NCBI RefSeq assembly: GCF_905171765.1
Contig: NC_053395.1
Location: forward strand, 186,328,156 to 186,392,155
Direction: 5' to 3'
Source: Bufo bufo
Taxonomy: Eukaryota > Chordata > Amphibia > Anura > Bufonidae
Length of the DNA stretch: 64,000 nucleotides
A program made the translations under genes and the position numbers. Each line of letters opens with the position of its first letter. Position 1 is the first letter of the stretch. Below the pieces are notes generated by a model that was given only the letters and a program-made list of their open reading frames with translations, was not told the origin of the DNA and ran no database searches. Of the stretch, positions 11,937 to 22,590 are shown piece after piece.

Positions 11937-12039
11937 GAATGATAGACAGTCTGGTTAGACTAAAAAGTCAGAGATACCAAAATTCTTCTAATGCCACTGC
12001 GCAAAAGGCACTTCATAGTGCTGCGCCTGCCATACCCTT

Positions 12040-12493
12040 GCAGACGAATGTGTGTGGATTAGATCCGGATGCGTTGCGAATGCGTTCAGTGAAAAATGCC
12101 TGATTTCACAAACAAAGTCATTCAGTTTTGTCTGCGATCCCGTTCAGTTGTTCAGTATTTATCGTGCGGGTGCAATGCGATTTAATGCATTTTGCACGCA
12201 TGTGATAAAAAACTGAATGTATACAAACATCTCTTAGCAACCATCTGTGAAAAATGCATCACATCTGTACTTGCTTGCGGATGCGATGCGATTTTCACGC
12301 AGCTCTATTCACTTCTATGGGGCCAGCATTGCGTGAAAATCGCAGAATATAGAACATGCTGAGATTTTCACGCAACGCACAAGTGATGCGTGAAAACCAA
12401 CGCACATGAAATGAATGCGTCCGGACTCCGTGTGGGCGCAATGCGTTTGCATTACGCATTGCAACCGCGGAACACGGCCGTGTGCATTCGGCC
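12040..12493. mobile_element. Harbinger-type MITE, left end lost
   Basis: The right end reads CCGTGTGCATTCGGCC followed by TAA. The body (GGTGCAATGCGATTTAATGC, GTGATAAAAAACTGAATGT) is the same family as the larger copy at 22591-23394. The left terminus is not recognisable. Confidence 0.55.
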
Positions 12494-12495
12494 TA

Positions 12496-12795
12496 AGTTC
12501 AAATCACACCATGTCTGTGCCTCAAGTCTGATCTCCAGCCGCTGCATCTAATTGGAAACCGTCTGGGAGGCCTGAACCTCAACCTAAATGATTTTCTAAG
12601 AGCATTGTGGTGATTTCCTTGACAGTACAGTGTTGGCAAAAACCCATACATCCAAGGAAGGCCATACCCAACAATCCAGAGTGACTTCACGGATGTCTGA
12701 CATCCAAAACTTGGGTAAGAAACAATTTTGTTACTGACCTCAGATATCTGTACAAGGGAGAAAAAACAGCACTGCCGTATTCCAAACTGGTCACT
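12496..12795. other. Unassigned sequence
   Basis: About 300 bp without a gene or element terminus that I can recognise. Confidence 0.35.
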
Positions 12796-13399
12796 TTAGG
12801 CCTCCTGCACACGACCGTTGTGTGCACCCGTGGCTGTTGTGCCGTTTTCCATTTTTTTTCGCGGACCCATTGACTTTCAATGGGTCCGTGGAAAAATCGG
12901 AAAATGCACCGTTTGGCAGCCGCATCCGTGATCCGTGTTTCCTGGCCGTGAAAAAAATATGACCTGTCCTATTTTTTTCACGGCCAACGGTTCACGGACC
13001 CATTCAAGTCAATGGGTCCGTGAAAAAACACGGATGCACACAAGATTGGCATCCGTGTCCGTGGTCCGTGGCCGTAGGCTACTTTCATGCAGACGGATCC
13101 GAAGATCCTTTTCAGAGCTGAGTTTTCACTTCGTGAAAACTCAAATCCGACAGTATATTCTAACACAGAGGCGTTCCCATAGTGATGGGGACGCTTCTAG
13201 TAAGAATATACTACGAACTGTGTACATGACTGCCCCCTGCTGCCTGGCAGCACCCGATCTCTTACAGGGGGCTGTGATCCGCACAATTAACCCCTCAATT
13301 ACACACCTGAGGGGTTAATTGTGCGTATCTTAGCCCCCTGTAAGAGATCAGGTGCTGCCAGGGAGGAGGGGGCAGACCCCCCTCCCTCCCCAGTTTTAA

Positions 13400-13815
13400 T
13401 TTCATTGGTGGCTAGTGCGGCCCCCCCCGGGCCCCCCTCCCTCTATTGTAATATCATTGGTGGCCAGTGTGCGGCCTCCCCCGGCCCCCCTTCCCTCCCT
13501 CTATTGTAATATCATTGGTGGCCAGTGTGCGGCCTCCCCCGGCCCCCCTTCCCTCCCTCTATTGTAATATCATTGGTGCCCAGTGTGCGGCCTCCCCCGG
13601 CCCCCCCTCCCTTTATTGTATTATCATTGGTGGCCAGTGTGCGGCCCCCCCGGCCCCCCCCTCTATTGTAATATCATTGGTGACCAGTGTGCGCCCCCCC
13701 CCCCCGGGCCCCCCTCTATTGTATTCATATCATTGGTGGCCAGTGTGCGGCCCCCCCTCTATTGTGTTAATATCATTGGTGGCCAGTGTGCGGCCTCCCC
13801 TCTCCCCCCCCCCGA
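13400..13815 (+). repeat. C-rich minisatellite, left arm of hairpin
   Basis: About seven imperfect copies of a unit of roughly 50-58 bp containing TATTGTAATATCATTGGTGG, CCAGTGTGCGGCC and a C-run. Copy length varies mainly in the C-run. Confidence 0.8.
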
Positions 13816-14219
13816 TCATTGGTGGCAGCGGAGAGTTCCTATCGGAGTCCCAGTTTAATCGCTGGGGCTCCAATCGGTAACCATGGCAACCAGGACGCTA
13901 CTGCAGGCCTGGTTGCCATGGTTACTTAGCAATATTACAATATTAGAAGCATCATACTTACCTGCTGCGCTGTCTGTGACCGGCCGGGAGCTCCTCCTAC
14001 TGGTAAGTGACAGATCATTAAGCAATGCGCCGCACAGACCTGTCACTTACCAGTAGGAGGAGCTCCCGGCCGGACACAGACAGCGCAGCAGGTAAGTATG
14101 ATGCTTCTAATATTGTAATATTGCTAAGTAACCATGGCAACCAGGTAGCGTCCTGGTTGCCATGGTTACCGATCGGAGCCCCAGCAATTAAACTGGGACT
14201 CCGATCGGAACTCTCCGCT

Positions 14220-14410
14220 GCCACCAATGATCAGGGGGGGGAGAGGGGAGAGGGGAGGCCGCACACTGGCCACCAATGATATTAACACAATAGAGGGGGG
14301 GCCGCTCACTGGCCACCAATGATATGAATACAATAGATGGGGGCCGGGGGGGGCGCACACTGGCCACCAATGGTAATACAATAGAGGGAGGGAGGGGGGC
14401 CGGGGGGGGC
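14220..14410 (-). repeat. G-rich minisatellite, right arm of hairpin
   Basis: About three copies of the complement of the left-arm unit (GGCCACCAATGATAT). The right arm holds fewer copies than the left, so the arms have changed in copy number since the hairpin formed. Confidence 0.75.
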
Positions 14411-14920
14411 AGTCATGTACACAGTTCGTAGGATATTCTAACTTGAAGCGTCCCCATCACCATGGGAACGCCTCTGTGTTAGAATATACTGTCGGATATG
14501 AGTTTCACGATCTAACTCAAATCCGATGGTATATTCTAACATAGAGGCGTTCCCATGGTGATGGGGACGCTTCAAGTTAAAATATACCATCGGATTGGAG
14601 AAAACTCCGATCCTATGGTATATTAACTCCTGACTTTACATTGAAAGTCAATGGGGGACGGATCCGTTTGCAATTGCACCATATTGTGTCAACGTCAAAC
14701 GGATCCGTCCCCATTGACTTGCATTGTAAGTAAGGACGGATCCGTTTGGCTCCGCACGGCCAGGCGGACACCAAAATGACTTTTTTTTCATGTCCTTGGA
14801 TCCTCCAAAAATCAAGGAAGACCCACGGACGAAACCCGTTTTTGCGGACCGCAAAAAAAACCTGTCGTGTGCAGGAGGCCTTATTGGAAGAAAAAACACT
14901 CAAGCAATAAAAAACATAAC

Positions 14921-15036
14921 CTTCTTGACGTGTTTCAGGCACCCAGGCCATTTGTCAAAAGAATGGCATTATCATGAAAAACTGGAGTTAAAATACATGT
15001 TAGAAAACAAATTTACCTATCAAGAGAAGACACGTC
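14921..15036 (-). ncRNA. Degenerate hammerhead-ribozyme-like motif
   Basis: On the minus strand GACGTGTC (15029-15036) is followed about 90 nt later by TGACAAATGGCCTGGGTGCC and then TGAAACACGTC (14926-14936). GACGTG can pair with CACGTC to form stem I; GGC/GCC can form stem II; GAAAC is the conserved 3' core. The 5' core reads TTTGACAAA rather than CTGATGA, so catalysis is doubtful. Position in the tail of a Penelope-like element fits what is known of that class. Confidence 0.35.
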
Positions 15037-15054
15037 ATCAACAGGTCGGAGTTA

Positions 15055-15336
15055 GGCCTCATGCACACGACCGTTGTGTGCGTCCGTGTGCGTACGGCAA
15101 TTTGGGGAACGGCATGGACATCCATTAATATAACTGCCTATTCTTGTCCGCAAAACGGACAAGAATAGGACAGGTTATATTTTTTTGCGGACCATGGAAC
15201 GGAGCAACGGATGCGGACAGCACACGGAGTGCTGTCCGCATCTTTTTCGGCCCCATTGAAGTGAATGGGTCCGCATCCAAGCCACAAAAACTGCGGCTCG
15301 GATGCAGACCAAAACAACGTTCGTGTGCATGAGGCC
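15055..15336. mobile_element. PIF/Harbinger-type MITE
   Basis: Inverted ends GGCCTCATGCACACGACCG and TTCGTGTGCATGAGGCC, flanked by TTA on the left and TAA on the right. The core carries the paired GACAAGAATAGG / CCTATTCTTGTC motif. It is inserted in the 3' tail of the Penelope-like element. Confidence 0.75.
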
Positions 15337-15540
15337 TAAACCTGGTGTTAAATTAGCTCCAGGGTAACAGGCATCTGTGGATGGAATGTGCTTCAACAAT
15401 TCATCATCAGCACAAGTGAATAGAACACTGTTCAGACACACACAGGATGCATTATCAACACTATTGAAAAGATACTAGAAATAAAGATGGTAAATTGATA
15501 TATAATTTCCAACATCAATAATAATAAATAACATCCTGTC

Positions 15541-15896
15541 TCCTATTTAAACCTGTTGGAAATCTAGTCTCAAGCATAAAAATCCAAAAGGTTTCCCTTG
15601 CCAATAACTTTTTCCTGTGATCACCCCCTCTTTATGATTTAAATACCCCTTCAATTCCGCAGAAGTTGAAAAAAGATATATCACCCCTGTGGACATCAAA
15701 AAAATGTCGAAAAACCGCAGAGGGATTCAATGCCTTTTAATTGTTTGCGTCGGATAAATGTTTCCGAATCCTTGTTTTTAAGGTATTAGTAGTGCATCCC
15801 ACGTACTGCAGTCTACAAGAGGTGCAGCAGATGACGTACACAACGTATTTCATATTGCAATTAATATAAGAGGATATCTTATAACTGATGTTAGTT
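15541..15896 (-). pseudogene. Penelope-like GIY-YIG endonuclease fragment
   Basis: The minus strand between 15870 and 15767 reads YVVYVICCTSC followed by LQYVGCTTNTLKTRIRKHL, the signature of the GIY-YIG nuclease that ends Penelope-like proteins. A stop follows after SDANN. Beyond it, in another frame, comes a decayed C-terminal tail (WIFMLETRFPTGLN-like, near 15550-15595). The nuclease nicks target DNA to prime reverse transcription. With a stop and frameshifts this copy is dead. Its upstream continuation lies beyond the MITE 15900-16666. Confidence 0.8.
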
Positions 15897-15899
15897 TTA

Positions 15900-16666
15900 G
15901 GGCTCTTTCACACTTGCGTTCTTGTCTTCCGGCATAGAGTTCCGTCGTCGGGGCTCTATGCCGGAAGAATCCTGATCAGGATTATCCTAATGCATTCTGA
16001 ATGGAGAGAAATCCGTTCAGGATGCATCAGGATGTCTTCAGTTCCGGAACGGAACGTTTTTTGGCCGGAGAAAATACCGCAGCATGCTGCGCTTTTTGCT
16101 CCGGCCAAAAATCCGGAACACTTGCCGCAAGGCCGGATCCGGAATTAATGCCCATTGAAAGGCATTGATCCGGATCCGGCCTTAAGCTAAACGTCGTTTC
16201 GGCGCATTGCCGGACCCGACATTTAGCTTTTTCAGAGTGGTTACCATGGCTGCCGGGACGCTAAAGTCCTTACAGCCATGGTAAAGTGTAGTGGGGAGCG
16301 GGGAGCAGTGTACTTACCTTCCGTGCGGCTCCCCGGGCGCTCCAGAGTGACGTCAGGGCGCCCCAAGCTCATGGATCATGTGATCGCATGGATCACGTCA
16401 TCCATGCGCATGGGGCGCTCTGACGTCATTCTGGAGCGCCCGGGGAGCCGCACGGACTGTAAGTATACCGCTCCCCCGCTCCCCGCTCCTACTATGGCAA
16501 CCAGGACTTTAATAGCGTCCTGGCTGCCATAGTAACACTGAAAGCATTTGGAAGACGGTTCCGTCTTCAAATGCTTTCAGTACACTTGCGTTTTTCCGGA
16601 TCCGGAGTGTAATTCCGGCAAGTGGAGTACACGCCGGATCCGGACAACGCAAGTGTGAAAGAGGCC
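15900..16666. mobile_element. Harbinger-type MITE nested in Penelope-like element
   Basis: 767 bp; ends GGGCTCTTTCACACTTGCG and CGCAAGTGTGAAAGAGGCC, flanked by TTA (15897-15899 and 16667-16669). Long internal arms pair (GGGGAGCGGGGAG with CTCCCCGCTCC; GAGCGCCCGGGGAGC near the centre). Removing it brings the Penelope-like reading segments next to each other, which confirms it as a clean insert. Confidence 0.85.
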
Positions 16667-16669
16667 TTA

Positions 16670-16954
16670 TATGATGAAAAGGTTTTTGTTGTTGCAACAA
16701 GTTGCAACACCAGCAAATTTTGTGTCCACGCCTATAAAATCCTGTCGATTTCAACCAAGTGCATGATGGTTTTTCAGAGAGGAACATGCTAGGGGAAAGT
16801 AAAGAACCTACAGTAGGGGCCCTTTTAGCAACACATTTAATACCCCCCTGTAAAATTCTTGAAAAAATCTCATCTTGGTACCGTATGGGAATATATTTAT
16901 TTATGATATTGACAACCTGTCTGTACTCCAATCTATATACTGTAGGAAAGCACC
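16670..16954 (-). pseudogene. Penelope-like RT C-terminal fragment
   Basis: The minus strand reads VVNIINKYIPIRYQDEIFSR, then IKCVAKRAPTVGSLLSPSMF and KICWCCNLLQQQKPFHH. The charged linker followed by a short cysteine cluster is the layout seen between reverse transcriptase and GIY-YIG in Penelope-like elements. The frame is open but cut at its upstream edge by the LINE inserted at 16955 and downstream by the MITE at 15900-16666. Confidence 0.65.
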
Positions 16955-19649
16955 TTAACTGAGACATGGCTGGATGATAGCTATGACTGGGCAGTTAATG
17001 TACAAGGTTACAGTCTGTTCAGAAAGGATCGTCAAAACCGGAGAGGTGGAGGGGTCTGCCTTTATGTAAAGTCTTGTCTAAAGCCCACACTCCGTGAAGA
17101 TATAAGTAAGGGACATGAACATGTGGAGTCACTGTGGGTAGAGATACATGGAGCTAAAAACAACAATAAATTACTAATAGGAGTCTACTATAAACCACCT
17201 AATATACCAGAGTCCACAGAAAATCTACTACTAAACGAGATAGACAAGGCGGCAAATCATAATGAGGTGGTTATTATGGGGGACTTCAACTACCCAGATA
17301 TAGACTGGGAAACTGAAACTTGTATATCTCATAAAGGAAACAGATTCTTGGCAATAACCAAAGACAATTATCTCTCCCAACTGGTTCAGGACCCGACTAG
17401 AGGGACGGCCATACTGGACTTAATATTAACCAATAGACCTGACAGAACAACAGACGTGCAGGTTGGGGGACACCTGGGAAATAGTGACCATAAAGTAATA
17501 ACCTTCCAATTATCATTCAAAAGAGCGTTTCTACAGGGAGGAACAAAAATACCAAACTTCAAAAAAGCTAAATTTAGCCAACTAAGAGAGGCCATAGGCC
17601 TAACTAACTGGGACAAAGTCCTCAAAAATAAAAATACAGCCAAAAAATGGGATATCTTTAAAAACATCCTAAAATCTCATTGTGAGAGGTACATACCGTA
17701 TGGGAATAAAAGGTTAAGGAACAAAAAGAAACCAATGTGGATAAATAGAACTGTAAAGAAAGCAATAAATGACAAAAAGAAAGCATATAAAACACTAAAA
17801 CAGGAGGGTAGCACGGAAGCACTGAAAAACTATAAGGAAAAAAATAGAACATGTAAAAAACAAATAAAAGCGGCCAAACTAGAGACCGAGAGATTAATTG
17901 CCAAAGAGAGTAAAACCAACCCTAAAATGTTCTTCAATTATATAAATGTTAAAAAGTATAAATCTGAAGGTGTTGGCCCTTTAAAGAGTAATGAGGGGGG
18001 AGTCGCAGAGAGCGACGAGGAGAAAGCAAAGCTATTAAATATTTTTTTCTCCAATGTATTCACTGAGGAAAATAAACTGTCAGATGAAATGCTGAATGCT
18101 GAAATAAATTTGCCATTAAAAGTGTCCTGTCTGACCCAGGAAGAAGTACAACAGCGACTTAAAAATATCAAAATAGACAAATCGCCAGGACCGGATGGCA
18201 TACACCCCCGTATCCTAAGGGAATTAAGTAATGTCATAGCCAGACCCTTTTTTCTGATATTTGCGGACTCTGTACTGACAGGGAATGTCCCACAGGATTG
18301 GCGCATGGCAAATGTGGTGCCAATATTCAAAAAGGGTCCAAAAACAGAGCCTGGAAACTATAGGCCGGTAAGTTTAACATCTGTTGTGGGTAAACTGTTT
18401 GAAGGTTTTCTGAGAGATGCTATGTTAGAGCATCTTAACGGAAATAAGCAAATAACGCCATATCAGCATGGCGTGAGGGATCGGTCATGTCAAAACTAAT
18501 TTAATCAGTTTCTATGAGGAGGTAAGTACTAGACTTGACAGCGGCGAATCAATGGATGTCGTGTATCTGGACTTCTCCAAAGCATTTGACACTGTACCTC
18601 ATAAAAGGTTAGTATATAAAATGAGAATGCTCGGACTGGGAGAAAACGTCTGTAAGTGGGTAAGTAACTGGCTCAATGATAGAAAACAGAGGGTGGTTAT
18701 TAACGGTACACACTCAGATTGGGTCACTGTCACTAGTGGAGTACCTCAGGGGTCAGTATTGGGCCCTATTCTCTTCAATATATTTATTAATGATCTTGTA
18801 GAAGGCTTGCATAGTAAAATATCAATTTTCGCAGATGACACTAAACTGTGTAAAGTAATTTACACTGAAGAGGACAGGATACTACTACAGAGGGATCTGG
18901 ATAGATTGGAGGCTTGGGCAGATAAGTGGCAGATGAGGTTTAACACTGATAAATGTAAAGTTATGCACATGGGAAGGAATAATGCAAGTCACCCGTACAT
19001 ACTAAATGGTAAAACACTCGGTAACACTGACATGGAAAAGGATCTAGGAATTTTAATAAACAGCAAACTAAGCTGCAAAAACCAGTGTCAGGCAGCTGCT
19101 GCCAAGGCCAATAAGATAATGGGTTGCATCAAAAGGGGCATAGATGCCCGTGATGAGAACATATTCCTACTACTTTACAAATCACTGGTCAGACCACACA
19201 TGGAGTACTGTGTACAGTTCTGGGCTCCTGTAAACAAGGCAGACATAGCAGAGCTGGAGAGGGTCCAGAGGAGGGCAACTAAAGTAATAACTGGAATGGG
19301 GCAACTACAGTACCCTGAAAGATTATCAAAATTAGGGTTATTCACGTTAGAAAAAAGACGACTGAGGGGAGATCTAATTACTATGTATAAATATATCAGG
19401 GGGCAGTACAGAGATCTATCCCATCATCTATTTATCCCCAGGACTGTGACTGTGACGAGGGGACATCCTCTGCGTTTGGAGGAAAAAAGGTTTGTACACA
19501 AACATAGAAGAGGATTCTTTACGGTAAGAGCAGTGAGACTATGGAACTCTCTGCCTGAGGAGGTGGTGATGGTGAGTACAATAAAGGAATTCAAGAGGGG
19601 CCTGGATGTATTTCTGGAGTGTAATAATATTACAGGCTATAGCTACTAG
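16955..19649 (+). pseudogene. LINE ORF2 (endonuclease-RT), single frameshift
   Basis: ORF2 encodes an apurinic-type endonuclease then a reverse transcriptase. The frame is open from 16955 (LTETWL). Endonuclease motifs are VVIMGDFNYPDIDW near 17270-17310 and GNSDHKVITF near 17480-17510. RT begins with KIDKSPGPDGIHPRIL (about 18170-18217) and NYRPVSLTSVVGKLFE. The frame ends at a TAA (18497-18499) after RDRSCQN; reading resumes one frame over with TNLISFYEE, then YLDFSKAFDTVPH, VTSGVPQGSVLGP and the catalytic FADDTKL (DD at 18834-18839), ending at 19649. The break is one extra A in the run at 18490-18493. Apart from that base and the missing 5' part, I see no damage, so the copy looks young. 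Confidence 0.9.
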
Positions 19650-19854
19650 AGAGGGGTCGTTGATCCAGGGAGTTATTCTGATTGCCTGATTGGAGTCGGG
19701 AAGGAATTTTTATTCCCCTAAAGTGAGGAAAATTGGCTTCTACCTCACAGGGTTTTTTTTTTTTGCCTTCCTCTGGATCAACTTGTAGGATGACAGGCTG
19801 GACTGGATGGACAAATGTCTTTTTTCGGCCTTATGTACTATGTTACTATGTTAC
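16955..19854 (+). mobile_element. CR1/Rex1-like LINE, 5'-truncated
   Basis: The element begins inside the endonuclease domain and runs through reverse transcriptase, a short 3' UTR and a terminal run of TACTATGT-type octamers (about 19824-19854), the short tandem tail of CR1/L2-group LINEs (Jockey superfamily). It is inserted in the minus-strand Penelope-like element. I could not settle a target duplication. Confidence 0.85.
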
Positions 19855-20244
19855 CTTTCTTTTTGGACTGGCTCATACGTGTACTCCTAGAAGATGAAGC
19901 CAATAAGTCCCTCCTCCTAGTTCAGGAGGCATATTTAACGCCAATGACCAGGTGGGATATTCTCTTGCTAAAAACAACTAGAGATTCTTTGGCATTCACT
20001 CTGAAAAGTCACATACGGGTCCAGACGGGTACATGTCCCCCACTCGGATTTCCTAACAAACCTCTTCCAGATAGGTATTCATACTATAAAGGACACAGGC
20101 ACTTTTCAGATGGAAAAAAATATATATTTTTATATACTGTATGTTAGTTAACATGGTGGTAAAAAAAAAGAAAGAAATAAGTTATACTATGTTTCAGGCT
20201 GCAATCATTATTTCTTCATTTATTTTCAGATCCTCTGATACTTA

Positions 20245-20427
20245 GGGGCCCATTTACTAAGATAAACCACTAAAATGGTGGTGGATCCACCGAAGTTATG
20301 AAAAGGTACCAGCCTCTTCATAACTTCAGCGGATCCTCCGCCAGAAATGTAAGACAGGCATAGTAAATGCTAAATAAGACGAATCAGCTCCTAATTTAGG
20401 CATATTTCAGATTGATAAATGACCCCC
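20245..20427. mobile_element. Short MITE with GGGGCCCATTTACT ends
   Basis: 183 bp. Inverted ends GGGGCCCATTTACTAAG and TGATAAATGACCCCC with TTA on both sides (20242-20244, 20428-20430). The middle pairs through TTATGAA/TTCATAA blocks. The TTA duplication points to PIF/Harbinger. The copy at 58005-58220 has related ends. Confidence 0.7.
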
Positions 20428-20621
20428 TTAGTTTGCAACCTGCTTCTATTTTCAGAATTTTCCTATGTGGACATGTGTTTCCCAGTAATACCTGCTGGAT
20501 GTGAGGTCTCTGTATCCAGGATGCTGCTGTCTTCACTAGCTGTCATGCGTCATTACAGCTACATTCCTGAACTGAATTACCTTCTACAGGTACATCTCAT
20601 GTGGGGAACTTCTCTCACTTA

Positions 20622-21140
20622 GGGCTCATGCACACGAACGTATTTTCTTTCTTCTTCCGTTCAGTTTTTTTTTGCGGACTGTATGCGGAACCATTCACTT
20701 CAATGGGTCAGCAAAAACAACTGAAGGTACTCCGTCTGCATTCCGTTTCCGTATTTCCGTTCCGCAAAAAAGTAGTGCATGTCCTATTATTGTCCGCAAA
20801 TCATGGTCTGAGGCCCCATTCAAGTCAATGGGTCCGCAAAAAATACGGAACGCACGCGGAACACATCCGTATGTCATCCGTATTTCATCCGTATTTTGCG
20901 GATCCATACTGTAGAAATGCTATGCTCAGCCCATATTGCTCATGTGTTTGGTGATTAATAAGTTACTATTTCCTTTTCCGATCCGCAAAAAAAACAGAAT
21001 GCATATGGAAACCACACGGATATGTTTTGAGGAATAGCGTAATGGAAGAGGACTTAAATCAGAGAAAAAAAAAATCAGATATGGAACAACGGATCGTAAA
21101 AAACGGACCGCAAAACAACAACGGTCGTGTGCATGAGCCC
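20622..21140. mobile_element. PIF/Harbinger-type MITE
   Basis: Ends GGGCTCATGCACACGAACG and GGTCGTGTGCATGAGCCC, flanked by TTA (20619-20621 and 21141-21143). The palindromic core includes TTGCGGATCC and TCAATGGGTCCGCAAAA. The right TTA is also the left TTA of the next element. Confidence 0.8.
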
Positions 21141-21143
21141 TTA

Positions 21144-21514
21144 GGGTACTTTCACATTAGCGGCAGGGGACTCCGACAGGCTTTTCCAGCGGGTGAACAG
21201 CCTGTCGGATCTGTCCTGCTGCTAGTTCACATGTGCCCCCGGACTGCCGCTCCGTCCCCATTGATTATAATGGAGGTGGGGGCGGAGTTCCGGCGGCGGC
21301 ACAGCAGTGCACCGCGAGAGGCAGCCGGACTAAAAGTACTGCATGCAGTACTTTTAGTCCGTCTGCCTCTCGCTGTGCCGCTTCCGGAACTCCGCCCCCG
21401 CCCCCATTATAGTCAATGGGGATGGAGCGGCAGTCCGGGGGCACACCTGAACTAGCGGCAGGATGGATCCGACATGCTGTTCACCCGCAGGAGTCCCCTA
21501 GTGTGAAACTAGCC
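21144..21514. mobile_element. PIF/Harbinger-type MITE, abutting neighbour
   Basis: Ends GGGTACTTTCACATTAGCGG and CTAGTGTGAAACTAGCC, flanked by TTA (21141-21143 and 21515-21517). Long arms pair (GGAACTCCGCCCCCGCCCCC with its complement; AAAAGTACTGCATGCAGTAC at the centre). It is the CACTAGCGGCAGG-type subfamily also seen at 42735-43045. Confidence 0.8.
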
Positions 21515-21517
21515 TTA

Positions 21518-22590
21518 AACTGAGTCACTGATGCTGAGGAATGTGTGATTCTCCTCCCACTGCAGAGTTCTTTTCATTTTTTCTGCACTTGCACACAGCC
21601 TGTTTCACCCCCTGAAAACTGCCTAGTGTGTGCTTTCCCCCCGTATCTACAGCCTGTGTGAGATGCCCTCCTTGGATGCTTTCTCACCTCCCTACACTCT
21701 GACCTAGTAACAGACAATAAAAAGCAAGAGTGGTACATCGGGTAGTACAGATTTAACCAGTAGATAAATTGTGTACTTATTAGGAGAGGTGCTCTGCAGG
21801 CATCGGTATGAATCAGTGTAAACTGGGCTGTGGATTTTTCTGGTGGTCTGCCAGAAAGACACGTTGATACTTCAGATGTCAAAATTCACAGGCAAAAAGA
21901 AGAAAGAAAAAAATATATCTTCCAAGCCACAACAGCTTCTTTAGTTTCCATATATTTTAATCAATATAAAAAATCCAACCATATAAGGCATTTCAGGGAG
22001 AGGTCCCCTTCTTTAGATAAGTTAGGACATAGTAGTCAGGACATAGTACCAAAGTCGACATATGATGACTTGATTACGAATGCCTGTGACCACATCATTG
22101 CACCGCCTGAGACCCGACAAAGGAGGATGCAATGACATCATTGTGACCTCCTTTGTCGGGTCTCAGGCGGCGGAATGATGCACCATTTTACCTCATAGGC
22201 TTAAAGCTTAGTGGCCTGTGGCCTATGAGGTTGAACAGTGGGGACAGGATCCATAGGCTCCCATGACCCACCATACATATGTTTCAAAGCAGCTCTGGCT
22301 CCCAGGCAATGGGAGCAGCACTGCAGTTACAAGCTCTGCTCACTACACAATGGACAGAGCTGTGTAGTTCCAGTGCATACTGCAGAACGGCTGATCACTG
22401 GAGATGCAGGGTGTTGGACCCCTGCTAATCAGATACTGATGACCTATCCTGCGGGAATCATAGTCGGCAGTAACCTTTTCAGAAAGTTGTGCGATAGTAC
22501 CTATTCTGTGGGATCAGACCAGACGAGCTAGCCTTTACTCCCCACTGCCCTTCTTTGGACCACTTCTGGTGGGTACTAACCACTGCATAA
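21518..22590. other. Unassigned sequence with T2-like fragment
   Basis: No gene. A near-perfect hairpin lies at 22101-22175 (CCGCCTGAGACCCGACAAAG against its complement). The stretch 22385-22450 (GATCACTGGAGATGC to ACTGATGACCTATCCTG) is a common T2-like repeat piece also seen at 56095-56140. Confidence 0.4.

Larger units (their letters stand above)
12799..14880. mobile_element. Giant 2.1-kb hairpin Harbinger-type element
   Basis: The ends GGCCTCCTGCACACGAC and GTCGTGTGCAGGAGGCC are flanked by TTA (12796-12798 and 14881-14883). Almost the whole element is one inverted repeat: the CTGTGTACATGACTGCCCC block (13220-13238) pairs with 14404-14422, the C-rich minisatellite of the left arm pairs with a G-rich one in the right arm, and the GTAACCATGGCAAC blocks pair (13878-13891 with 14152-14168). 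The centre is near 14030, between two copies of a GTAAGTGACAG/CTGTCACTTAC arm. It has no transposase; frames in the repeats are artefacts. Confidence 0.8.
14884..20110 (-). mobile_element. Penelope-like element, heavily interrupted
   Basis: Minus-strand fragments of one retroelement survive between insertions: C-terminal reverse-transcriptase region (16670-16954, and probably 19855-20110 upstream), GIY-YIG endonuclease (about 15780-15870) and a 3' tail with a hammerhead-like motif (14921-15036). Penelope-like elements encode reverse transcriptase joined to a GIY-YIG nuclease and often carry hammerhead ribozymes. Three elements lie inside it: Harbinger MITEs 15055-15336 and 15900-16666, and the LINE 16955-19854. 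The outer limits are approximate. Confidence 0.75.

Noticed and set aside
13321..14381. Pro-rich frames (about 60-137 residues)
   Set aside because: They come from the C-rich minisatellite in the arms of the giant hairpin and appear in mirrored form in the other arm.
14613..15128. Two 112-residue frames on opposite strands
   Set aside because: They span the end of the giant hairpin MITE and its flank and have no recognisable domain.
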